Below the pieces are notes generated by a model. It had not been told where the DNA came from, ran no database searches, and saw nothing but the letters and a program-made list of their open reading frames with translations. The translations under genes were made by a program, and so were the position numbers. A DNA stretch of 64,000 nucleotides from Lutjanus erythropterus (taxonomy: Eukaryota; Chordata; Actinopteri; Lutjaniformes; Lutjanidae): positions 7,453,837-7,517,836 of the forward strand of contig CM034600.1 of assembly GCA_020091685.1 (NCBI GenBank), read 5' to 3'. Shown here one piece after another: positions 1-12,779 of this stretch. Every line of letters starts with the position of its first letter. The stretch's first letter is position 1.

Positions 1-505
1 CGTGAAAAGGCTGAGACCTATGTAGTGCTGAATTAGACCAGGAGATAGTTGTTCACAATTTATGTATCTGAGATTTTTTTGGGCTTACCTGAAACATGGC
101 TCAGTAACGTGCCAGTGCCATGGCCCCCAATGCTATATAAGGCCCACAAACTGACATAAGAATGACACTGCCTTCCCCAACCCTCACCCTCCCTAACAGT
201 CAGTAATCACTGCACCTTCAGTGACTCTCTCAGTCCAAAACAGTCCAGCAGTTCACTTCAGCTCACTTCAGTTCCAACAACCTGACGCAGAAGGGAAAAA
301 AGACTACCAGACTGTCACCGTCCTCTGGCTCTGGTGGCTCAAACATATCTGAACATGTCCAATAAAGCTGCTAGACAGAGCGTCCATGTTTCAGGTCATT
401 TCAGGCTGTAGTGTTTGACACTGAGACAGTGGAGCAGACACGCCCCAAGCATTTCAGACCAGGAAAAAAAATTACTCATTTCAATTATGATTTTGAGATC
501 TACTT
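1..505 (+). repeat. LTR-like dispersed repeat, copy A (cut by window edge)
   Basis: This is one of four copies of a family also found at about 12780-13375 (minus), 27005-27515 (plus) and 31515-31810 (minus). Copies A, B and C line up over most of their length, including the stretch rich in TTCACTTCAGCTCACTTCAG and the block around the AATAAA at 361-366. A TATATAA-like box lies at 134-140, about 225 bases before the AATAAA. That spacing, with a conserved tail after the signal, resembles a solo LTR with its own promoter and poly(A) site. I see no internal retroelement genes beside any copy. A non-autonomous DNA element is the alternative. The copies differ at many positions, so the family is old. 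Confidence 0.6.
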
Positions 506-889
506 TTATACACTAGTCTATCATTAACAATAACTGAGGACTGAACTGATAAAAAAGGATTGAATTTTAGTGAAATAAGGTTAGCAGAATAGAACCTGGA
601 AACTCCTGTTTGTTTATTTCCCCTGCATAGATCATTTTTATTCATCTTTGTTTCACTCTGTTTCTCTCCTGGTCTTCCACACAGTGGCTCTTCATCCCCC
701 CAGATGATCTTTAATGCACAGATAATAGGTTGATACAAATTTTCTCATCTCACTCTCAGAAAAAAGTTTTTAAAAAGTATTGTTAGTGAAGGATCCAAAA
801 GGAATTTACAAACACTGTTGCCTTTGCTTTATTTCTTTACAACTGTATTTCTGCTTCTGTCTCTCAGGCAATTTCAGCTTATGGTATGA

Positions 890-950
<61 letters not shown>

Positions 951-1930
951 ACACACACACACACACACACACACAATTGCTTTCATTGCTCACAGTTATT
1001 CTTTCTCTTTTTTGCGCCCTCTGCGATGTCTCTTGTGCGTATCTCCTCTCTGACACGCACAGAATCACTGACATTTTCACCCTCCTTTCTCCCTCTCTCT
1101 TTCTCCCTCTCTCTTTCTCCTTCCCTCCACGTTCAGCCTCTCTCTACCCTCCTCTCCCCCATCTCATTCTGATGCATGGCTGTATATTTGGCCTTTGTAG
1201 AGACAGCCTCGCTCCTGGAGGATTCTCCTGGAATCAATTTACCCTGCCTGTGCCAAGCCACTGATCAACAATTTACAGGCCATCAACTGCTGGGGCTGCT
1301 GGGAGGCTGTTTAACCGGTATATTAGGTGTCTGACATGACAGAGCATTTACAGCAGGTATAGTCCCTGCTTTAAACACAAAGAGTACAACATATCAGGAA
1401 TGCCTTTGATATCGAGTTGCGCCATGTTTGCGCAATTGCATATTATCCACACCAGTTTTATTTAACCTGCAGTCCCTCCGCTGTGGGCTGACATGCTGCC
1501 TTTTGGGACCTGAGTGGATTTAAATCGATGAAGGTGTAGTGTGTAACAAAAATGCACTGCAGCAAAATGTGTTCAGAGTTCAAAGCCTGGAACTTGCAAT
1601 TTAAATATTTTGACATACAGCCAATCAGTCAAGGTTTTTGGTTGCAAGTCAGAACTCTGTTTGGGACTTTGAATTATATTTGTTTAAGTCCACATGAAAT
1701 GGAAATAGACTGCTTTTTTTTTTACTGCGTATTTAAATGTTTTCTGGCAGCTAGGGACGGACCAATAGCACTAATTAAGTAACAGTGCAATGCCCTGCTG
1801 ACTCGTCCCGGACGGGGAGCTCCCAGTGAACACAACCAGACTGGGACCGAACACCACCTCCAAGACAGATGGAGGTTTGACGCCAGGGAATAAAGTACAA
1901 CGGTGGTTTGCTTGTTGGATTTCTCTCCTG
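506..1930. other. Intergenic stretch with simple repeats, no gene seen
   Basis: No recognisable exon. It holds the AC microsatellite at 892-975 and a pyrimidine-rich run at about 1078-1170. Open frames here are short or driven by the simple repeats (a His-Thr run from AC repeats, a Ser-Leu-Pro run from CT repeats). The rest looks like unique AT-rich DNA. Confidence 0.6.
892..975. repeat. (AC)n dinucleotide microsatellite
   Basis: About 84 bases of AC repeat, interrupted once near 947-951 by AATC. A CT-rich stretch follows about 100 bases downstream. Confidence 0.97.
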
Positions 1931-2065
1931 GCATGCAGGGGCTGAGTCAGCTAACTTAGCTGTGTGGCTAACTGAGGTAATAGCAGTTACCTGTTTGCTA
2001 CTTTAGCAACAAGTAAAGCTATCTTTCCATCAGGAAACTCTGCAAATGACCTCTGACTGGATTCC
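1930..2065 (-). repeat. Dispersed repeat piece, inverted relative to 11120-11205
   Basis: The reverse complement of the stretch around 1995-2035 contains GGAAAGATAGCTTTACTTG followed by TTGCTA. This matches the segment near 11140-11165 (GGAAGGATAGCTTTTACTTG, then TTGCTA), and both have GTTAGCT-type words nearby. This supports two opposite-strand copies of one unclassified repeat. The boundaries are approximate. Confidence 0.45.
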
Positions 2066-3544
2066 CTATTGGTCCCTTACATAAGTGTGCATCATAGTTT
2101 GTTTTCAGGAAGAAAAAATGATTCGATTTTGCATGATTTAAAAAAAAATAACCAAAAAAATGTATCTTTTGTTAGGGTTTTTGGCATATAGCTATACATG
2201 TACCTAATATGAGGGGTGATGTGATCTAAAAGGGTTAAAAAATCATTTTTTACTTTGTCTGGACTTTGAGAAAACATCATGGAGAGGCAGAAAGATCGAG
2301 GCAAAATGACTGTCATTTCAAGTCATAATGTAAAACCTGTACCACCTACACTGCAGCACAATTAACAAACACATTTCACAGGAGAGAATTACATTCAACA
2401 CATTTCGGTGTGATTCTAGTGGAGGAGTTGAAGCCTGCGTGGATGTTTGCGTCAGACCTGCATGTAAAGACTAATTCAGACATCTAAAACCCCATTACAG
2501 AGCCCTCACATGTCATTGCTCTCTTTTGTTGAGCTGTGCAAAATAACAGAATACAAGTTAAAAACGCAGCTCTGTAGTGCCGTATCCATGGAGATTAATT
2601 AGATTCATTGGGCCTCTCTCGGTCTCTCCCTACACACCTCTATGCGTGCCGAGAAAAGAAAAGAGACAGAGTGAGAGGGGAAGAAAAAAACAGAGAGGAA
2701 GCGTGAGAGACAGTCAGGCAGTTCAAACGACAGACAGGCAGATAGGAACGTAGTGGTTGCCATGCGACGGCCATAGAGTGGTGATGGCCGTGGTAATGCT
2801 ACCTGGCGTTCTGTTCAGTGATTTAATCAGCTCGCCCAGCCAGCCATAAATCATCATCAGGCTGAGTTACAAAAACTTAAAGGAGAAACACCGACAAACA
2901 GCAGAGCTCACGTCACTGCTGCTGAAGGGAGAGCTTGTTGCTCTGACTTCTGTGTTTAAGCTTAAATCTTTTTCAGAATAGAACAATTACATGGTCCAGT
3001 GTGTGGTGAGTGGTACGTCCACAAGATCTGAGTGCATGAAAGTTTTTAGTCCAGCACTGAGACTTAAAAACACCCTTGAATTGAACTAAGATTAAATCAA
3101 ATGTTTTTCTAAGAAATCATTATTATGTTTTGTTTGACTTGTGTAGACTACTTCTTTGGTCAAAAATAAATTTACCAACTCCCTGGTGAGAATCAGTGGA
3201 AAGATGAACCAGGTAGGTTCAGTAGCTTGAACTTTCTGGGTGGAAGCAAGTTTGCACAGGCTGCTAGCTTCCACTTTCTGCTGGCCATGTTATGGACCGC
3301 TTCATCCATTGCATAGTAGACAGTTCTGGAAAGTCCCAAAGAAAAATCAGGTGAGGCAGTTAGCCTTCACCCTTAAAGTCTTTCCTCCTGAAAAAGAAAA
3401 AAAGCATAATGTTTGATTCCGATAAAGCATGAATCTTACTTTTGTGTGGCTTGTTGATGCTTGTTTTCTCTGTGCAGTGAGTCCCCTTGTGGCCACTGGG
3501 GAAAAGAATACCCACCACAACCACAGTTCCCAGTAGAATTAGAG
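2066..3544. other. Intergenic stretch, no gene seen; possible regulatory patch at 2570-2900
   Basis: No exon or known repeat recognised. The part from 2570 to 2900 is less AT-rich than its surroundings. It carries a GATTAATTAGATT homeodomain-type core and CATAAATCATCATCAGG with few low-complexity runs, which resembles conserved noncoding DNA. That is inference only. Confidence 0.4.
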
Positions 3545-3990
3545 GCAGACACCTTAAAGGCAAGGCAAGCTTATTTATATAGCACCATTCAGACAAGAGG
3601 CAATTCAAGGTGCTTTTATAGAAGTAAAGAAATAAATAAAAAACAAAACTAAAACAAGACTTTAAGGAAACATTAAAATTGCATAATGACCATAAAAACA
3701 AAATGCAAAGCAAGCAGTAAATAGTTAAAACATTAGAGAAATAAAAACGAAAAATGAAAGCAAACAGATATAAAAGCAATAGCTATAGATTACTTTAACA
3801 AGAAGTTATGTACTTCATTTGATAGCTGCAGTAAAAAATAATGTCTTCGGCCCTGATTTAAACGAGCTGGCAAGTTCAACACACCTCAGGTATTCAGCAA
3901 GTTTGTTCCACAGGAGGAGAGCAGAGAAACTAAAAGCTGCTTCACCTTGATTGGTTTTGATCCTAAACCTGTTCCAGATGACCTGAGGAT
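3545..3990 (+). repeat. Common teleost interspersed repeat (TTTATTTATATAGCACC type)
   Basis: It begins GGCAAGCTTATTTATATAGC, then a CAATTCAAGGTGCTTTTATA-like segment. Further along come the GTTTGTTCCACAGG and GATCCTAAACCTGTTCCAGATGACC-like segments that usually follow in this teleost repeat. I know the pattern from many fish sequences but cannot name the Repbase family with confidence. It is diverged and has no usable open frame. Confidence 0.6.
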
Positions 3991-5649
3991 GTCAGTGTTT
4001 TTAATTTACTGGATCACACAACTGACTAGAAATAATTCTTTCGGAAAATGTGGGTTTTCGATGCCTGTTTTGTATCGCTTTGTGATTCCTGATTGTCACT
4101 TTGTCTTGGTCAGGTCTCCCTCGAAAAAGAGATTCTTAATTTCAATGGGTCTCTCCTGGTTAAATAAAGGAGAGAAGAAAGAAGAGAGAAGAAAATCAGT
4201 GGACCACCAGCCATGGGGGAAGTAATGAGCCACAATGAGGAGAACAAAGCAGCTTACTGGAAAATGTATAAACAAGGACCTGGATACACCGTCACTATTC
4301 AGCCTTGCTTCCAGTTTTTCCCAGTGCAAAAATTATTCGAGTGGGAGAAACATTTTGCATATTCAGTGAGCTGCGTATTGCATAAGTAAACCTGGAAGCT
4401 AAACAACGTTTTGGTGTATGCACTGAACAGGCACCACCTTTGGGCCCAGTATCCTGTGTTTAATACATCTATGCCAAGTGAGACGAAGGAGAGATTTATG
4501 CTTTACAGAAAATGTTTTAAAAGAGTATTTTGGGGGGTTTTGCAACAGAAAAAACTTTAAGTTAATTTAAAAACAAGAAATGTTGACCAAAGTACTTTAC
4601 AGAGTGAATGATGGGTTTTATGAGATTATTTGACTGATGATTACAATCAAATTAAGATGTAAGTAAATTGACAGAAAGTGTAGAAGAAATAAATCAGACA
4701 TGCAGCCAGTCATGTCTTCATAATGACTATTGAAAAGCTAAAGAAAACACATGGGACAGGCTTAAAGACATCACTGGAGTGGGAAGATCTAATAGTGAGC
4801 CGCAATCTATTCTACATTTTAGGGCCAACAACAAAAAAAGCCGGATCGCCCCTTGGCTTTAACACTGGAGTAAAGTGCAGCGATTGGTCTGCAGATCTGA
4901 GGGGAGATCTGGAGGTGGATCAGGGGGTGAGGAGTTCAGAGATATAACCTTCTGCCAGGCCATAGTGCTTGAAAATCTTTAAATCTTAAAATAAAGAAAG
5001 TTTTGAAATCTGTGGTCTAGTTATCATCATGTGTGTGAAATCCCCCCCTGCTAATTTCACAGTCCAGTCCACTCTGTCTCCTGCTGTCTTGGGGCCAGCT
5101 CCTGGCATCTACAGTCAGAAATTACATGCTTTGTTCATTTTTTGTCAGTTTATGAATGACTGACTAACATGATGATAGGAACAGCATGAGCTAATTGGAT
5201 TTTAGCTGTGATCTGTAATTAAAAACCCAACCTAACGGCCGTTTTGGCGGGCAACTCACTGGGCAAGAAGATGAGATACATTCCTTCAGTGCATCTCTGG
5301 GCACTATTAGCCTGTGTCTGACTCTGCTGTGAGCTTTACTACATCCAACAAACTCAAAATAAGATGTCACACTGGCTCATTTCCATTTGGATCAATATGC
5401 TAATGATCTGTCATGAATATATAAACAATTAAAATCTCTCTATGCAATCAATTTATTAAAGAAGTCAAGTGATGAGAAACTAGTTTATTATCCTTACCAG
5501 CTTATAATTTATAACTTATAATTTAAGACCAAAATTTGTCCTTTTGAGGAACAAAAATCAGGAACAGTTAGGAGTTTGGTCATGGTTTTTCTCACAGACT
5601 TATTGTAAAATTATTCAGGGCATTGCTGCTCAGTCCTGCCACCAGTTTT
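3991..5649. other. Intergenic stretch, nothing recognised
   Basis: AT-rich unique-looking sequence with only short chance open frames. I see no exon with good splice sites, no RNA gene and no clear repeat. Confidence 0.5.
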
Positions 5650-6060
5650 CCCAGTGGCCACTCATGGTATAGCAGTGAAAAGTTCCCCATCAGCCCAAAA
5701 AGCATTTTCCCACATAGACCACCATTATAAAAGAGACATCTGCGAAATTGTTGACAGGACACCTCGAACTGCAAATAAGGTCAATTATGACTCTTTCTAT
5801 TAGGAATGTTTGATCCATGCAGTTGTTATATTTGTAAAACTTCCCTCAGGCTGAAAAAAGCCATTAAAAAAATCTGTCATGTCACCACAATGTAAAGTCT
5901 ATGGGGAACTCGAGGGTGGGGTCAAGGGTGGAAACACTACTGTGCATATCCAGTGAACTGTATAACAAGGTAGTAAACCCATAAGCTTGAAGAATTTTTT
6001 GGCTTATGTGCCAGGCAAGCAACTCTCATCAGACTGAATGGGTGCCATCTTCGCTCATCA
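5650..6060 (+). repeat. Dispersed repeat pair, copy 1 (other copy 35270-35690)
   Basis: It aligns end to end with 35270-35690 in the same orientation. Shared landmarks in order are GCCCAAAAAGCATTTT, CACCATTRTAAAAGAGA, TATGACTCTTT, CACAATGTAAAGTCTATGGG, AGTAAACCCA and GGGYGCCATCTT. Both are about 410 bp. There is no coding frame and no obvious terminal inverted repeat, so the class is unresolved. Confidence 0.75.
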
Positions 6061-6215
6061 TACTTATCCCTCATGATGACTACAGCCACTAGAGGTCACT
6101 GCCAAACAATAAATGTAAATATGGGTCATAATAATAATCTGATTGCACAGACAGCTTATGCAGATGTTTTACTGGTAAGTACAGGCTGGATGTATCACAG
6201 TTTTTCAAATAAAAT
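6061..6215 (+). repeat. Short dispersed repeat, also at 8835-9000
   Basis: The words ACTAGAGGTCACTGCCAAAC, then AATGTAAAT, GCACAGACA and GTACAGGCTG recur in the same order at 8870-8990 as CTAGAGGTTGCTGCCTAACG, CACGTAAAT, GCACAGACA and CTGTAGGCTG. It may be the tail of the preceding repeat or a separate element. Confidence 0.5.
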
Positions 6216-8544
6216 GCTACACATAATTAATTGTAGTGTCTTATTAACTATTTATTAAGTGTTTATATACAGGACCTATAAATGCTAAATTGAGGGAGAT
6301 AAATTAAAAATGTTACCATTTTTTAAAACGCAATACAAAAAAAGAGGTTTTCAACTGATTTAATTTTGTCCAAATTATCATTTAACCATTTAAGTTATTT
6401 CAAAGCCTCCTCCACACCTCCCAGTAGCAAGTACACCCCAGATATCACACCTCTCAGTCTATGGGCGATCTGTTCAGACCTTTGGCTGTACATGCCTGCA
6501 ATGCCAAAGATCCCGTCAGCCCCGCAGAGAGACTTGAAACCCCTTGACAACTCACTCAACAGGCAACCAGCATGCGAGCCACCTCTGCCTGTGACACTCA
6601 TCCACAAAGCCCTCATATTTGGCACTTTACCTCTTGTTGGCCTATTCAGTCCTCTTGGGGAAGAGTGTGCTACTGTGTGCCAAAATGCTTTTATATTTTG
6701 AATATTCTACAACAGAAATCTTGTCTTGCGCATGTGAAAAATGTGAATCCAGTCAAGACAAATTGCACATTTCAAGGGCCATTAAAGAATCTATTGTATA
6801 TCTGAAGGAGCTGCACCAACTTTCCTCTTGTTGCTTAGCAGCAATTATTGGTTTCTGTGCTGTTTGATTGGATAATATTGGTGGATTTAGCACTGAGCGC
6901 ACAGAAATCCTCCGCTCTATCTATAAAGTAGCGCCCTCCAACTCCCCTTTAAGTACAGGACAGATGGCTCCTATGTCAAGTAAGCTGTTTCAAGTAACAA
7001 CGCAACAGACACAAACACACGCGTGCACACAAACACACCTGCAGGTAGGCTTGAACTGTAGGTCTTATCAGGTTGCCCCAGCTGTGTTGCCAGACGCTGG
7101 CCTCCACTCTCCGTCTGTCTGCCGGAGTTAAACTGGGGGTGTTTAAAATTAGATTTAACATCGATCATTTCCCCGGCCTGAATGGGGCCCAATGTCAGAG
7201 GCTGGCAGGGGCAATCCCTCACCCACCGTCCGTCTGCCTCACCTCAGCACGCCATCAGTCAGGCCGGGGAGAGACGTAGGGAGGAGAGGAGAGGGAAGCA
7301 TAACAAGTGAGGGCAGGGGGATGAAGAAGTGGAGGAGGGACAGGAAGGGGGGAATGAGGAAGAGAAGGAGAGCGATGGAAGACTATAAAGGTGAAAGAAG
7401 GAGAGACGAGCAAAGGGAGGGAGAAAATGAAGACATATACACAAATAAAGTCCTTATGGTTTCATTCTACCCAGCAGGTGCATCAATTTAGCACTCTATA
7501 TTTCATAAAAAACGCTTTTATCCTTTTAAAGAAACATTTTAAGTATAGTATGCGTAGAGAAAATGTAGGTTCGGACAAAGTTTAAAACACTTACTTTAAT
7601 TTATGACATCATCCCGGCCCCTGAATAGATAGCAGAGATTGGACGGCAGTGATAGGAGACTGCAGGTTCCTACAGTGGTGTCATTTATATGACTTATTTG
7701 CATGGTAATTGTATTTTCATGCTACGTTTCCCTTTATGCAGTGTCACCAGCGAGCAAGAGGAGGAAGGTGATCTGCATATTAACGAGTTACATGGTGGGT
7801 AATGGTGGCACAATGTTGGATAATAGAATAATAATCTAACTGTTGCTTGATTCTGGATGTCCTGGTGTGTGCTGCTGTGTTTGATGCTTTAGTTGAGCAG
7901 GAGGGGAAACGTGGTTAAAGATATGTTAATGTCAAATTATGATAGAACTATTTTCTGTCTTTTTCTGACAACAGTGTAATCTGAGACAGGCCCAGCTCCC
8001 AGATCAGCTGCCGTATAAGTCCAAAAAGCACTCCCTTCAGGTTGGCCCTGTTCCTCAAGATGCGTGTCCGTTCCTTGAACCAAACAAAGATGGCAACCGT
8101 AAGCTGCTTACTTGATTGTTCCTGTGTTTGTTAAGGTCATAGAATAGACACATCTGGAGAAACCCAAATGACCCAAATGAGAGGGATTTCCTTTCACAAG
8201 CAGTTTGGAAAAGGTTTTCCAAAGTGGGGATGTTTCTTCAAAAATGAGGTAAAGTATTGGTTTTTAAACAGTCTGGCACATTTCTCAAAGGTTAACTGCT
8301 ATGTAAACCATTTTCTGATAACACAGCAAGTCTCAAATAAACACAAAACAAAGTCACAAACTGTGGCTATGGGATGTTGTCTTTGATTTTTGGCTAGCAG
8401 TTAAGGACATGCAATCACAAGCAAAAACACTAATTAGTAACACTAGTTATTTTCCAGTGATTCCCAAAACAATATATGGAGGAGTGTGTCATGAACAGGC
8501 ATATGGGACCTTCGTTGTACTGGACCTTCGTCATCCCGTGGTTA
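6216..8544. other. Intergenic stretch; purine-rich block and octamer-bearing patch
   Basis: No gene seen. The + strand at about 7262-7440 is strongly purine-rich (GGAGAGG and GAAGAAG-like runs), which accounts for the Arg/Lys/Glu-rich open frame there. At 7640-7800, between AT-rich flanks, are TTATTTGCATGG (a POU octamer) with TAATTG 5 bases further on and CTGCATATTAACGAG. This is a plausible enhancer-like patch, inferred from motifs alone. Confidence 0.45.
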
Positions 8545-8720
8545 ACGTTGTCAATCATCATTTGGTTAGGTTTAGGCACCAAAACTACCTGTTTAGGTTT
8601 CAGAAAAAAATATGGTTTGGGTTAGAATAAGTACTTTAGTTAAGTAAGTTAAGTTACGTAGACTGTGTAAGTTAAATTACTTTACCTATGTGGCGTACAT
8701 TAAATTTTTTGACGTTTGGT
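8545..8720 (+). repeat. Teleost repeat with GGTTAGGTTTAGGCACC motif
   Basis: It carries TTGGTTAGGTTTAGGCACCA followed by TTGGGTTAGAATAAGTACTT and an AAGTTACGTAGAC tail. A reverse-complement relative lies at about 29376-29490, next to the pentanucleotide array. I recognise the motif as common in fish genomes but cannot assign a superfamily. Confidence 0.6.
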
Positions 8721-8834
8721 TTCACAGGGGACACCAGTGGTCTCTTGAGTGAAAGTCTGGGTGTAGTTTTGACCTATCCATCGTGATCTCCTCCCTATGA
8801 TGACTTTGTTGCTCTACTATGTCACCTGACTTCC

Positions 8835-9000
8835 TGGTTTGCTCTCCATAATAATTTGAGTACAACTGCTGCTAGAGGTTGCTGCCTAACGATACACGTA
8901 AATCATCAAGCTGCTCGCACAGACAACCTATACAATAGTTTTTATGTTGAGGGTGGGCTACTTATGTTTAGGTTAGCACCTGTAGGCTGTACTAACCAGT
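8835..9000 (+). repeat. Short dispersed repeat, second copy of 6061-6215
   Basis: It shares ordered words with 6061-6215 (CTGCTAGAGGTTGCTGCC, CACGTAAAT, GCACAGACA, CTGTAGGCTG). Sequence from 9000 to 9420 may belong to the same insertion but has no second copy in this window. Confidence 0.5.
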
Positions 9001-10484
9001 ATATTTATATAGATCAGATGATAAGGTGTACTGTGAAAGGTGTTGGTAGCAGTGAGTTCCACTCAACTCTACAGAACATTTTAGCATCTTTCAGCTCATT
9101 GTTTTTGGTTTTACGACTTGCGACTTTACTGTTCAGCACACATGCGATTCTAGAGAAAAAGTCATATGCTACCCACTGTATGTTATCTATGTTAGTAGCT
9201 CGCTGGTGTAGGAGCATTTAGGAGCTGCTGAAGCCATCTCTCTCAGGAGTTGAAGGAGAGCCACAGAGTGAACACTGTACTCACAATTGCCAGCTAGAAC
9301 CATGGCTTTGAATGCACCGTAATGTGGCTCTGTGTCAGCATAGAATAAGCATTTGTCAACAGGTTTGCAACTAATTCCTAACAACATTGTGTTTAGCTTG
9401 ATCCCCTGCCGTGAGTCGACAAAAATGACATTTTTTTAACACTCAAATCAAGGCAACTGTAGTTCATACAATAAGTTCTGCAAAATAATGAAGTTTTCAG
9501 ATTGGAGCCACATTGTTTTTGATGAATGTAAAATTATTTGTATCCTGGATGTGTACTTTGTGTCCCTGGCATATATTCATTAGCTTTAAAGTGGTGCCCA
9601 TCCATTTAGAATAAGAAGATATACAAAGAAATAAAAAATAAAAGGACTTTGTAGAACAGGTAATTGGTCAAAAAGATACATCACTGCTGTATCAACCTGC
9701 CTGACCCTTCGCCAGTCAAGCAGTGCATCCTTTCAGGAAACACACAATAAAGTCTTTCCAAGCATGACATTCTCTCTGTACTGCCATCCATCCAACACAC
9801 CCCAGTTATGGCCTTGCAGCTATAATGCCCACTCATTGGACTGTCGCTACTACCTTGTTATGTTTGTGAGGCATGGCCTTACCAAATGTGAGGAACATTG
9901 ATTTTTATATCCCTGCTCCCAGCAAGGTTTGTAACATCTTTACTCTTGCTCTCTGGTCTTATGTCTTTACAGACTTTTTTTTTTTGAGTGAATATGGTAA
10001 TTAAGCAGTTAAGGTCTGTCTGATAAACATTTGATCAGCAGTATGATAAACTGTTTCCCCTTCGTAGAATAAATACCCCACTCTGTTCTGTTCAGTTAAT
10101 TCCTGGAAGTGGATTTCTTATTACAGTCTTAATGGTTGTTCAATTAGAGTTTTCATCACTTTGAATTGAAAGTGAATTAGCCCGGTGCTGAAGTCTATGA
10201 ACTGCAGTCAACTCTTAGTACAAAAGGGCCATTCGGGATGTGAAAATGGGTTTTACCTCAAGGATGAAATCATTGGGCTGTTACAATAATAATAAGAGAC
10301 CAGACAGTTTCATCCACACATGGAGTGAAAGTTGAGGGACCAGTGTGTGTGTGTGGTCTCCAAAATGTTTTACTAGCCAGGGATTTATACCATCAAATAC
10401 CACATGCATGACCACTTTCAAACTCTTTGGGTGTAATGTAAAATATTATTTAATTTTGGAACAAAATCAGATCATACAGTCAGG
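9001..10484. other. Intergenic stretch, nothing recognised
   Basis: No exon, RNA gene or clear repeat seen. Open frames are short and show no family resemblance. Confidence 0.5.
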
Positions 10485-10625
10485 CTTGGAGGGTAACAGA
10501 TTACAAGTAACAGGATTGCGTAACTAGGATACAAAAAAGGGCAACTATATTCCATTACAGTAACAAAAACATAAGACGTAATCAGATTAGCGATACAGTT
10601 AATAAAATTATCAGCAGGATTACAA
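10485..10625. repeat. Teleost repeat with GTAATCAGATTA motif
   Basis: The words GGGTAACAGATTACAAGTAA, ATTCCATTACAGTAAC and CGTAATCAGATTAG match a short teleost repeat rich in GTAATC and GATTAC words. This copy is degraded. Confidence 0.5.
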
Positions 10626-12779
10626 TTTCTTAAATTCATTTTGAAATAAATAATAAAGTCTCAACACTTCTCTGGTCTCAGTGAAACTGGCCATTCTGAC
10701 AGTTGCCAATACTAATTATCTTGTCTCAACATCTACTTTAAAGAAATATTTACAGGTAAAAACAGCTTGTAATGATAGCTACACAGACCTCTTGCTAATG
10801 TCAACTACACAAGTATGGAAAATCTGTGGACGTCTACATTTCATAAAAAATTTAATCGCTAGGACGTTGGCCTGTTTCAAGGTTTAATAGCTAAGAACTT
10901 GCTTTATTGAATGTATTTTATCATCATATTTGAAGGGTACGAATCAAAAAACCCTCAAAATACAGTTTCGTCCCAAACCTCAAGAATGCATGATGGACAG
11001 GTTTAGCATTGTACTTGCTAAAGTAGCTAACCGTGACAGCTACCATTAGTGGGTAACAGAATTGAACTCAGCAGCCTCCAAGTGAACACAAGAGGTAAAC
11101 ACAGCCACCAAGACTGAGGCTGTTTACACTGTCTCCTGGTGGAAGGATAGCTTTTACTTGTTGCTAAAGCACCTTAGTTAGCTTTGTTAGCTGTGTCTCA
11201 AAGTCAAACCCGGCACAAACCCCACCTCAGTACTATAACTCATTCCCCTGTTGTCAAACTGACCTCCACTGGTCTCAGAGGCTATACTGGTCCTGATTTG
11301 ACTGTGATGACTGCCAGCTCTCAGTGTGGGAAAAGTCAGCTAATAGGACTGCTCTCCATCCTACATTCATAGACCATGGTCCCTCTCTAGCTGCCTGTTT
11401 TGCAGGAAACATGTAAGCATGTAAGAGTACTCTGTTAGCCTTTTCATGGGAACTTTAAGATTTAGCAAAAATTGCAAATGACTAAATAAATATTAAGTAC
11501 CAGCTGTTCCTTTAAAGGTCTGTTATGATCATTTAAAAAATATTCTTTCATTCCTATATAGACTATTGAGTGAAAATTAATCTACATATTTAGGATGATA
11601 TGTATTGACTATTGTTTTTATCGGGTAGTGTACAGTTTCGCTTTTTTGGCCTTTCATTTTAAGTTGAAGTATGTTTCTATAAATGTCTTTATGTCCATGT
11701 GAGTGTTTCCACTTTAAAGGCACAAAGACAAAGTGCTGCACTTTCACTGTATTTGGACGTGATAGAAATGATGATGTGGTTGTGTTTGCAATTACAATTG
11801 TGATGTCTTGCACAAGAGAACACGTCTAATGATGCCAGCAGGAGTCTGAAATACAGTGTGAGCCAGAATTGAACCGCTTCCCTCCTCTGTCATTTGTTGT
11901 ATGTTACATTTCTGAGCTGCTTTTGTTGTTTGAGGTTCATTTTATTCCCATTTATAGCTTTTACTTGTGAAGAGAAAACCTGTTTAATTTGACAGAACAC
12001 AGGGAAAGGTAGGTAGGTTATATGAGATCACTTCAGTAGATGGACTGTGAAAGTTAGACCCACTGCTGCGCCACAAAATAGACTCAGTTTTCCTTGAAGT
12101 TTTAATGGAAGTTCAAGTACCCATTTCATAGGATCTTTACAGTAAGTGTTTGTGGCTGTCCCCCAGAATGAAAGAGCAAAGACTTCTTTCTAGAGGCACC
12201 ACTTTACACTGACATTCAACGATCAGGGAGAGCTCTATCATAGAGGAGGTGCAGACCAATTTGACTGTGGCCTGAATGGGTCTGAATGCAATGCAGCAAC
12301 AATTTTCATCTCTGTGGATCTTTCACTGCCTGTGTATATGGGAAACAAAATTCTTTTTAGTGGCTCTTGTTGTCACTTCAACAACCAGGCATGTTAAACC
12401 TTGACTCTATCTTCTTTCTATTCTTGTGGGTGTTTTTACTATATTCTTTCAAGAAGATTTAGAAAATATAAGACACATCCCCACTGTCTCCTCACCTCTG
12501 CCCTTGATTCATACTGTCTTGTATGGTGAACATTTTGCAACAGTGTCCAAATTTCTTGGCACCAATAGAAATATGGCATCAATGTTAATGGAATTGAGCT
12601 GGTCTGTGTTGTGATTTATACTGAGGATTGTTGTATTTTTAGTCATGTTAGTGACATGACACAAGGGATGGCAATGTCAACCAGCCCATCATGAGGTTGT
12701 CTGCGAACCAACCCCAAAATCAGTGTGCCAACCATCCCTACTCACGTTTGACCCAACCTGTGTTTTTAACCACTGTGCC
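10626..12779. other. Intergenic stretch, unclassified repeat piece at 11120-11205
   Basis: No gene seen. The part at 11120-11205 is the opposite-strand partner of 1930-2065. The rest looks unique. Confidence 0.5.

Noticed and set aside
780-1172. 130 codon frame with a long His-Thr run
   Set aside because: The run is the AC microsatellite and the rest is a CT-rich tract.
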